A stretch of 64,000 nt of DNA from Ligustrum vulgare (lineage: Eukaryota; Streptophyta; Magnoliopsida; Lamiales; Oleaceae), in assembly GCA_963555705.1 (NCBI GenBank), contig OY743180.1:37852129-37916128 (forward strand). The letters are read 5' to 3'. The notes under the pieces were generated by a model. That model did no database searches. It was not told the origin of the DNA and saw only the letters and a program-made list of their open reading frames with translations. The position numbers and the translations under genes are program-made. Positions 56,198 through 64,000 of this stretch are shown here, piece by piece; the first letter of the stretch is position 1, and each line of letters opens with the position of its first letter.

Positions 56198-57327
56198 AAA
56201 TTTAAACTAAGATTTATACTAAAGAAATAAATTTTGAAATTCAAATTATTACTTATCTAGATCCATAAAGCACACGAATTCACACATGACTATAATAATA
56301 ACAAAAGTATATCTCCATCTCTTGTTCAATTACCGAATTTTATTCCTAAGTCTTGTTTGTTAGCTCACATCTAGGATTATGAAAAAAAACCACGAAATCA
56401 TTAATTAGTGGTCAATTAACTCATATATTAAACTCAAAGTAAAATCAATACATGCAACGAATAATTAAAACAACTGAGTTTGGAATTCAGATAATAAAGC
56501 TAGGCTATGTCGTTCATCACGACATAAGAATTTAGTTACACGTCATAATTAGATAACATAAAGGAAAGGAAAGCTTGCACCAAGGTTCAATTCTTCATGT
56601 AATCTTCAAGTCTCGTCGTTTGCTTTGCTTTAATCTCCCAAGAATTTGACGTTGAAATATGAAATTTTTATTGTTCTTAGGTGAGACAAAAGTCTGGAAT
56701 TCGTGCTTCATAAGTTTTATATATAGCATGTGGAAAACCTAATGGAATAATGAAGAAACCTGTGGAGAATCGTGCAGAAGCCCAGAATTACGGCCCATTC
56801 GAAAAGATGTATGGCTGTGCAAGCAAAAACCCTGCGGCCGAGCGGTTGAATGAAAACTACTTCTGACCATTTAACGTGGGCTTGTGCAGCCTCATAGTAT
56901 GATGTCGCAAGGCCGCACAGTTAAAACTTCCAGTGCAATTTCCAACTTTAAATCTGTTTAAGTAGGTTCCCCCAATCTTTATTTGTACTCCAAGTCCTTC
57001 CACTCCAATTAGAGCATTTTAGTCCCCGTACTTTAGAATATTCTCAATTAGCTCGTTTTAACTCTCAACTTCTGAATTAGGTCTTCCAAATCTTGATTTT
57101 CACTTTAGCACCATGCATGTTTCCTGATTGACCTCTACAACTCCCGAATGTGCATTTTAACTCCAATTAGTCATCCAATTGCTCAATAATTTCCTTAATT
57201 TGCTTCATTCTCTTTATTTTGGGACTTAATCTGAAATGTGAACAAATAAACAAAAATTAACTAGAATTTATTCTACAAAAACCATATAATCTCCTAATTT
57301 AAATAAGTGTATAAAATACACTTATCA
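56198..57327 (-). repeat. Element D 5' LTR, part 2 (right of E)
   Basis: Resumes AATTTAAACTAAGATTTATAC as in 42056 onward and ends ATACACTTATCA, then CTAGC. Compared with the left LTR it lacks about 150 bp near 56250 and has CpG palindrome sites near 56830 (CTGCGGCCGAG) and 56905 (TCGCAAGGCCGCACAG). Confidence 0.87.
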
Positions 57328-57332
57328 CTAGC

Positions 57333-58158
57333 ATAGATCTGACCATGTCCAACAAGGTCCCTTTTCTCCTTTCAAATACATCATTATGTTTGGGAGCACC
57401 TTGTGCACTTAATTGGGATAACAATCCCATTCTCAGATGGATATGACCTAGATTCATGGGATAGATACTCTCCACCTCAATCTGATTGAAATAATTTAAT
57501 GTTCTTACCTAATTGCTTCTATGCTTCAGTCCTGAATTCTTTTCAAAAGCTTTAGACTTGAATGCATTAGGTAAACATAACTATATCTAGAGTAATCATC
57601 AGTACAAGTGATGAAGTACACATACCCACATCTAGCTTGGACATTAATTGGTCCACATACATCAGAGTGCACTAATTCCAAGACTTCTTTTGCCCTATGT
57701 CCCTTTGAATTAAAAGGTCTCTCGGTCATTTTCCCTTCCCGATAGGATTCATAGATTGGTAGGGATTCCACCCTTTAAGCCACTCAAGGACTATCCATTA
57801 CTAGTCTTTGAATCTTATTTAAGTTAACATGACCAAGTCTTAGGTGCCATAAATAAGTCTCATTAGTATGAGATAACTTAATGTGTTTGTTAGATGCAAT
57901 GTGATATAGAGAGCTATCAGTAGGTTTTAAAGCACACAAATTGTTAAATATATGTCCCTCAAAAATTAAAATTTTATTCAAAATAATTCCCACTATCAAA
58001 CAGGTGAAAATAAATAGAATAACCTTGTTTAAAAAGTAATGCAACTGAAATCAAATTTCGAGTAATATATAGGACATAATAATAAAAATTATTTAAAAAA
58101 AAAATTTATTATTGAAATAAAGATAAACTTCTCCAACAACTCTCGTAGATACCACTGC
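57333..58158 (-). pseudogene. Element C integrase N-terminal and core part
   Basis: The minus strand has the zinc-binding region (YLWHLRLGHVNLNKIQRLVM; the Cys pair is degraded to YESYREGKM), KGHRAKEVLELVHSDVCGPI with the first catalytic Asp, FITCTDDYSRYSYVYLM with the second, and GGEYLSHES then NGIV near 57440-57490 for the Glu region. Ends at the D insertion with LLDMVRSMLAS. Confidence 0.88.
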
Positions 58159-58404
58159 TCATGTGCCAACCCTTAAAATATGCTCCCCTTCACTAAGTTG
58201 CCTGATTATTTGGAATCCCTGCAATGAATTGCAAACATGATTAGTGGCTCCAGAATATACTATCCAAGTATATGTAGAATCAACCACCAAACGAGACTCA
58301 ATATAAGATAACTCACCATTGCCTTGCTTTTTGGGAGCTACGTATCCCTGGCAGTTCCTCTTCCAGTGACATTTATGTCCACAATGAAAGTATTTCCCCT
58401 TCAA
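58159..58404 (-). pseudogene. Element C zinc knuckle and protease
   Basis: GKYFHCGHKCHWKRNC is a CCHC knuckle whose first Cys is Tyr. WIVYSGATNHVCNS is the copia protease active site with Asp replaced by Tyr. Two key residues are lost, so neither domain would work. Confidence 0.88.
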
Positions 58405-59170
58405 CTTGCCATTCGTGTTTGCTTTCTTAATCTACTATTGTAGTCCCTTCTTATTGGACCTCTTCCTCTTGTTACCTCCTTTGCCTTTTGGCTTCGAAGA
58501 AGATGGTCAAATAGAAGTAATAGCAAGCATATCATTGGCCCTAGTTTTAATTACACTCTTAGGTCTCAGCATTTTGAAGCTCCTACATGAGCTCAGTCAG
58601 TGGCCTATCTTTTTTTTTTTCATGTTATAACTAATATTGAACTGAGAGAACATCTTGGGTAGAGTCTATAAAGCCATGTCAACTTGCATCTCTAAATTGA
58701 TTTCCAACCCTTAAAACCCAAGCCACATTAAACTAAGTAATCAATGCAAGCATTTGATCTCTCACAGGCGTATTAGGTTTAATGCGCATTTTCATAATGG
58801 ACCCCTTATAGTAGCCTGACGGGATGACGACCTTGATGTTTGAACATTTACTGAAAGCTCTCTATAACTTGTGCAGCAGCTTCCATATTCCGAAGTTTTT
58901 TCAGCAACAAATTTGAGATGGAACAAAAAATGCCAGTGGGTCATCTCATCAGAATGGATCCACTTCTCATATGCAGCCCTCTGTTCAAGTGTGGCATCCG
59001 TGTAGGTACAGCGAGACGAGATTTAGTTAACATAAATTTATGCTTCTCAGTAGTGAGAATAAATAAAATGAGCAATGCATTCGATAATTTCATATATGAT
59101 GCACTGATAAAAATTATGTACAAGTAAACCCAAAACTACTATAATATAACGACAACATAAAACCCTAAAA
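58405..59170 (-). pseudogene. Element C gag
   Basis: Degraded copia Gag: LFILTTEKHKFMLT, IFCSISNLLLKKLRNMEAAA, GLEINLEMQVDMAL, LPKMFSQFNISYNMKK and a basic SKPKGKGGNKRKRSNKKG before the knuckle. Stops and shifts throughout; the N-terminus is near 59150. Confidence 0.78.
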
Positions 59171-59383
59171 TCTTAAACATATATCTATAGGATAAATAAA
59201 TGTGATTTATGATCAGCTGGGACCTCCCATTAAAATAAACATATGTCTAGCATCTTTTACAATTTTAATTTTATTGTCTTTAAAATTTGGCCATCATTGA
59301 CTTCGTTTGGATATTTTATAGGAAGTCTCCATGATGTCTTTGATTTAAGTGTTTAACCTCTTATATTAATAATCTTTCAAGTA
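59171..59383. other. No recognisable gene
   Basis: AT-rich sequence upstream of copia gag. The expected copia 5' LTR end and primer site (GCTCTGATACCA on plus) are not found here. Confidence 0.4.
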
Positions 59384-59393
59384 TCAAATTAAT

Positions 59394-59551
59394 GGGTTTG
59401 TTACCCTCCCCGTGGCGGGGAGGTTAACTAAAAAAACCAGTCCCTCACAAAAGGGGCGGGTCCCACACACCGCCCCCACCCTGGGGCCCTCCCTTTGTGA
59501 GGGGTAGACTTTTTGTTCCCCTCCCCATCAAAAGGGAGGGGAACAAACCTC
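59394..59551. mobile_element. GC-rich foldback MITE with 10-bp target duplication (Mutator-like candidate)
   Basis: A 158-bp block, far richer in GC than its surroundings. Outer arms GGGTTTGTTACCCTCCCC and, inverted, GAGGTTTGTTCCCCTCCC match. An inner pair of arms (CCCTCACAAAAGGGG / CCCTTTGTGAGGGG) lets the whole element fold back. TCAAATTAAT flanks it exactly on both sides (59384-59393 and 59552-59561). A 9-11 bp duplication is characteristic of Mutator-like elements; no transposase is present. Confidence 0.82.
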
Positions 59552-59561
59552 TCAAATTAAT

Positions 59562-59945
59562 TACGTTACCTATAGGGTAATCATGATTAATTTATACTTA
59601 AAAAATCACCACTTATTGGACTTAGTCCAGTAACCAAAACAGTGGTGCCCTCCTATGGAGAGACTAAATAAATTAGCATGAGGTATTTACAAATTGTTTT
59701 TACTAAATGGGCTAATAGGGAAGGACGTGGATTCAAAAATCTGCATTGTCACTCACTTAATATTTTTGAACATTTGAGTTTTAATTAATAATTATCTAAT
59801 TAGTTTTAAATTTTAAATCGATTTAATTATTAATAAACATATTTATTTTCCAATTTAACATTTAGAATAGATAATAAAATATAAAACAATGCATGATAGC
59901 ATAGTACCTATATCGGTGTTTATGCGATCTTCATGACATTATTTA
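59562..59945. other. No recognisable gene
   Basis: AT-rich, no frame or repeat recognised. Inserted element H follows at 59951. Confidence 0.4.
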
Positions 59946-59950
59946 ATAAC

Positions 59951-62416
59951 TATAACGACCCGAAAAATTATGATGTCCTTATTTGTCTATTATGATATAA
60001 TAAAAGTGTTTTAGAATTTAATTAATTATTTTGGGAGTTAAAGAAACAAAAACGGAGTTTTTAATTAAATGAAAGTTACGAAAAAACGTATTTAAACTCC
60101 TCTCTTTAGGAGACTCGTTTGACCACTTCCGACTTCCTTTAATACATATGATATATATAAGGATAAGTTCTCGGAATGAACTTCGAGAATATGAAATTTG
60201 TTCATCATTTCGATTAATGTACAACTCTCGACAAATTTTCAAAGTTGGCTCCTAGACCGTTCGACCGAAAAAATAGTTTCGAAGGGTCAACTTTAGGACG
60301 CCATAACTTTCACCTCGGTCAACCAAATATTTTAAAACAAATTCCATATGAAATTAATCCATGAGCAATTTAAAATGAGACCAAGAACACCCAATTTGGA
60401 ACTCGTTTACCACCTCAAATATGGCCTCAAACATGGCATCCTGAAGCTAGGTAAATCTGGAATTGAAGCATGAGGTGGCATTTTGATCTTCATATCTTGT
60501 TTTAACTTACAAGAGTCGTCTCCTACCTATTTTGGACACCTCCTACTTGCATAGAAGCAAACTTACACCTCTAGCTTGGTGATTATAATATTCTTTCTTT
60601 ACCTTGAAGAAAAGTTTCAAACCTCTACATCCAAGCTCCAACCTTCATTTTGGGCAACCTTCTTCCTCTATAAATAGGGATTATTTTGAATAAGAAAGTA
60701 CATCAAAGATCATATCCAAAACGTTGTAGAAATCATTAGTCTTCTTTCAAACCCTAGGTAAGAGATTCTTGTCAAAACTATGTTTCAATCCATTATAATT
60801 CATTATTTTCATTACCAAACATGTTTTTATCAAAGTTCCTTATCAAAATATATGGTTTTGGATAAAAAAAAATTAAGAAAAATGGATTTCAAACTCTAAA
60901 AATACGCTTTTTGTTGACACCTACTGATTTGGTGTCGACACCATGTTCATCTGGGCTTAAAACGAAGAAGAAATGGCTTTCTAGCACTTTGGTGTCGACA
61001 CCAAACGGATAGCATGTCAACCGAACTTCATTCGGCCATAACTTTTGATTTACAACTCCGATTTACAATCCGTAAAGTTTGTTGGATCCCTGATTCGATA
61101 ATATTTCTATTGATATATTGTACAAATAATGCATATTTATGTACGAAGAGTAATGTAATTATTTCTCCACATATTCCGTCCAAAGCTAGCCGAACGACCT
61201 CGATTCGAAGAGAAAACTATTCTAGAAGCCGTTATGGATATATTTACCCATTAAAATGTGAGTGAGATGTGTTTATTTGGATTAGTCGAATAATATGTGA
61301 GTGAGATGTGTTTATTTGGATTAGTTGAATAATAGGTGAGTGGGATATGTTTAATTGGTTATTAGATGTGATTAGATATGTTATGTGATGTATTTGATTA
61401 ATGAAGAAGTTGAATATGTTTATATGAAATATATGATTCATTATATTTGATTTGAATATGTTTATTTGAATCGTTGGATTAATGAACTGAATATTCGATA
61501 TACCTTATTATGTGGTAAAATGTGTAACATGATAAGATGAAATTACATTCAGTTAATGGTTTGGAAATGCCATGATATTTGATATATAATGTTTTGGAAA
61601 TACAATGGTATTTGATATATGATGAATCGTGAAAGAAAAAGTTTATGCATAAAGAAGAGTTTTGTGCATATGGATTATAGATTCAAACTCTAGCACTCTC
61701 AGTAATCAATGTAAGATGTTAGGATATAGATGTGGGTCGTGAGGACCTAGCGAATCCAAGGCTTTGAAAAACGACCTGGTGATCTAATAACCTTATTGGA
61801 GTCAAATAGGGGGAAAGATGACAGGATGTAGAAGTCCTAAAGGATATTGTGATAATGTTAAGGATTTTGGGGTAGAGGAGATAATCTATAATTGGACCCT
61901 GAAAACATGATTTTTGAAAAGAAGATGCATGTGTATCGACTACTCATCATACATTTGAACTTGTCTTGAATATGTAAAGTTGACTTGTATACCCTCAAAG
62001 TGCAATAATACACGTGCACCATACTCTACTCACTGAGCAAGTGTATGTGCATCCCACTTTATCTAACCTTTCAGGTAGCTATTGATATAAAGGATTGGCG
62101 AGGATCTTCAGATAGCTTGACAGAGAGTAAGGTGCTAGGTGACAACCCGTGAGTTGTGAACTTATCACCGGATAAGAACTTTTGCGTTTGAACTACCACA
62201 CTTTTGTTGAACTCGAGATCTTCATAAAAATGTTTCACAAATTAATATCGTTACTTTTAAATAAACAAATTTTATTTTAAGTGAAGTGATTTTGAAACGT
62301 CTTTAGAAGAAAAGAATGAAAAAAAAAAAAAAAAAAATCCTTGAAATTTTGGGACGTTGCAAGAGTGGTATTAGAGTAGTTGAAAGAAAAAGTCTTGAAA
62401 AATTCGGGACGTGACA
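59951..62416 (+). repeat. Element H: LTR-like insertion (2.5 kb), probably a solo LTR
   Basis: Runs TATAACGACCCGAAAA...TTCGGGACGTGACA with a perfect 5-bp target duplication ATAAC (59946-59950, 62417-62421). The first bases resemble the TGTAAC(A/G)(A/C)CC starts of other LTRs here, with G changed to A. A TATAAATA box at 60669-60676 is followed by a presumed leader with a splice-donor-like CTAGGTAAGAG near 60754. GGTGTCGACACC occurs at 60931 and 60991, with weaker partners 21-22 bp away. Tandem units of about 50 bp (GTGAGATGTGTTTATTTGGATTAG and relatives) lie at 61258-61340. No protein frame is recognised. Confidence 0.78.
60669..60676 (+). promoter_or_regulatory. TATA box of element H
   Basis: TATAAATA followed by GGG, then about 80 bp of leader-like sequence; a standard plant TATA context. 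Confidence 0.6.
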
Positions 62417-62421
62417 ATAAC

Positions 62422-62880
62422 ACTCATTCATAATATAATTAAAGCAATAAATAAATAGAATAATAAAATAAACAAAAACATAAATTTATGTCCCAAACCT
62501 AGAGAAAAATTAAAAATCAATATAGAGTCTACTAAGCCAGAGGTCGGCCCAATTCTTCAACTTTCATTTGCAAGTGTCCAGCTAATTACTTAAAATCTTA
62601 AACTAATATGTCTTAGCCCAATGTGAAGTCCATCTTGAAATTTAATTGAGATTTGACCCAACACAATTTTAATATATATACCAAAAAGAGGAAATTACAG
62701 GAAGTCATGCTTTTTAAATACCAATTTCAAAAACAAGATCAAACTTAAATAACTTCAAAAATCAAGTTATTACTAAAAAATTTAAGTTTAAAAAAATATT
62801 AAACATAAAATTTTATTTAGTAATTATTAAATTAATATAATCTATCCTAAAACAGGCAAACCCTAAATCTGTGATTTCAA
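62422..62880. other. No recognisable gene
   Basis: AT-rich sequence; no frame, LTR end or known repeat seen. Confidence 0.4.
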
Positions 62881-64000
62881 AATCTAAACCATAAAACAGA
62901 CATTTTCACGCCACAGCCTTCTATTTCATTTCTTTTCCCTTCAACAGCCTTCTCTTCCATTTCTCTTCAACGCTGCCACCACAGCGCCGCCGCCACCACG
63001 ACGGCACCTCCACCACCACCACCAAGATCTGGTTCTTCTCTTCCATTTATCTTCGGGCCACCATGTCGCCACCTATGTTGCGTCGCCGACTGTTTCATTT
63101 CAAGCACAGTCAAACGCAGCGACTATCCCATCCCCTTCCACTCACAACCACACGCATCCCCCGTCGGACCCGCCCGTGATTCAAACGTTTCCCTCAAGAT
63201 CGTCACGGGTAGTGATTTCAAACTAAGCAGCAGCGCTCACCGCTGGATCGGATGAACCGTAGGTGAACTGAAAGTTTGAAATGCCCTGCGGTGCTGACTA
63301 CAGGAATTCTTATGCTCCCCCTGCCGTTGACATTCCTGTGGCAGACTTTAGATGTTGAAATATTGGTGATGTGCAATGGTGAAGGAGTAAACGGCTGGTG
63401 TGATAGTGTTGGTGTAGAAATCATTTCATTTCCAACTGATTTGTAGCACTGCCTCAAGTGTCGTATGGTGTGGTGTGTTGTGGTGTTGTCAGCAGTGGCT
63501 GCAGTATGGTGGCAGCGGGGTATCATCGGTGTGGATGGGATGCAGAATTTTTCTCAGGTCACATGTTGTTTTCTTAAGTCACATTTGATTCCTCACATCA
63601 CAGTGCTAGTGCAGATTGTGGTGGTAAGAAGCTTTGTGGTAGACTGTAGTAGTAATGAGAAGCTTGTGTGTGGCAGTTGGTGACATTGCTAGTATGGTGG
63701 CAGCGGGGTATCATCGGTGTGGATGGGATGCAGAATTTTTCTCAGGTCACATGTTGTTTTCTTATGTCACATCTGATTCCTCACATCATAGTACTAGTGC
63801 AGATTGTGGTGGTAAGAAGCTTGGTGGTAGACTGTAGTAGTAATGAGAAGCTTGTGTGTGGCGGTTGGTGACATTGCTAGTGAATCTGAGGCGGTGATAG
63901 AGGTGGCGCAGAGGAGGAGACCGCAATGGTGGTGCAGAGGACGTGGTTTTGGGCATGTGCCAGTGGCGCACATTTTCAGATTTTTCATTTATGGCATTGA
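62881..64000. other. GC-rich stretch, unassigned (gene start or LTR leader)
   Basis: Pyrimidine-rich TTCTCTTCC-type sequence at 62910-63050 leads to a CCACCACC / CGCCGCC-rich block; an ATG at 63063 opens only about 37 codons. It looks like a plant 5' leader or the leader block of the LTRs at 25263 and 49176. It continues to the window end, so a host gene starting here cannot be excluded. No protein family is recognised. Confidence 0.35.
63504..63879. repeat. 188-bp tandem duplication
   Basis: Two copies (63504-63691, 63692-63879) beginning GTATGGTGGCAGCGGGGTAT, with about six or seven differences. The parallel ORFs in both copies reflect the repeat, not a conserved protein. Confidence 0.9.

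Larger units (their letters stand above)
41893..57327 (-). mobile_element. Element D: Athila-like Ty3/gypsy retrotransposon, nested inside copia integrase
   Basis: Perfect target duplication CTAGC at 41888-41892 and 57328-57332. 3' LTR 41893-43415; 5' LTR 52951-53116 plus 56198-57327, split by E; primer site 52928-52944. Gag and protease (minus) lie at 48168-52870; RT, RNase H and integrase are missing. Internal insertions: Cassandra 46203-46763, LTR 46764-48167, solo LTR 49176-51623. The loss of pol coincides with the LTR at 46764-48167. Closely related to A and B by LTR, primer site, gag and 3' region. Confidence 0.9.
35225..59170 (-). mobile_element. Element C: decayed Ty1/copia retrotransposon, interrupted by D and others
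   Basis: Minus-strand coding order from right to left is gag (58405-59170), protease (58159-58404), integrase (57333-58158, then 41757-41887 and 40984-41319), RT (39686-40640) and RNase H (36430-36960). Integrase before RT is the copia order. It is split by D (41893-57327), the hAT-type MITE at 41320-41748 and a solo LTR at 36978-39680. A probable 3' LTR lies at 35225-36413. I could not find a matching 5' LTR right of 59170, so the true right end is unknown. All domains carry stops or frameshifts. Confidence 0.82.

Noticed and set aside
62422..62880. Copia 5' LTR for element C
   Set aside because: Searched by eye for TGTTGATGTTGGG and a primer-site complement; none found.

Overview
This window is a piece of a eudicot-type plant nuclear genome (AT-rich, long non-coding stretches, plant LTR-retrotransposon families). 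I found no single-copy host gene, tRNA, rRNA or CRISPR array. Nearly all of the 64 kb is nested transposable elements. The species cannot be told from the sequence. Labels such as A, A1 and D2 are my own.

Layout. (1) 1-20551: element A, an old Athila-like Ty3/gypsy element on the minus strand whose left LTR is cut by the window edge. Two younger minus-strand Ty3/gypsy elements sit inside it: A1 (2207-8983, target duplication GTAAG) and A2 (11818-18738, target duplication AGATA). Both have iMet primer sites, TGAT...ATCA LTR ends and a pol frame that runs into the 3' LTR, which resembles the CRM chromovirus clade. A2 is almost intact. A1 has lost the RT catalytic box and carries several stops. 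(2) 20556-31045: element B, a plus-strand Athila-like element joined head-to-head to A through truncated LTRs and interrupted by two LTR insertions (22940-24299 and 25263-26913). (3) 31046-35224: no recognisable gene; a 349-bp TRIM with perfect target duplication and a small MITE. (4) 35225-about 59170: element C, a decayed minus-strand Ty1/copia element split by a solo LTR (36978-39680), a hAT-type MITE (41320-41748) and the 15.4-kb Athila-like element D (41893-57327, target duplication CTAGC). D itself carries a Cassandra TRIM with a 5S-like promoter (46203-46763), an LTR without target duplication (46764-48167), a solo LTR in gag (49176-51623) and a small gypsy derivative E in its 5' LTR (53117-56197). 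(5) 59171-64000: a GC-rich foldback MITE (59394-59551, 10-bp target duplication), a 2.5-kb LTR-like insertion H (59951-62416) and a GC-rich stretch with a 188-bp tandem duplication.

The most interesting signal is regulatory. The LTRs of A1, A2 and the 22940-24299 insertion carry arrays of the palindrome TTACGGCCGTAA, always in pairs 20-22 bp apart (two helical turns), with the pairs repeating every 42-75 bp, upstream of the likely TATA box. Other LTR families here (E, A, D, the LTR at 46764, H) show the same paired geometry with different CpG-containing palindromes (GCGATCGC, TGCGNNCGCA types, GGTGTCGACACC). A second signal is a short hydrophobic antisense reading frame kept at the same place near the 3' LTR of all three Athila-like elements (A, B, D).

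All coding sequences are retroelement gag/pol and almost all are broken. The insertion order can be read from the nesting: D entered C; E, the Cassandra copy and the solo LTR entered D; A1 and A2, whose LTR pairs are nearly identical, entered A, whose own LTRs are visibly divergent.
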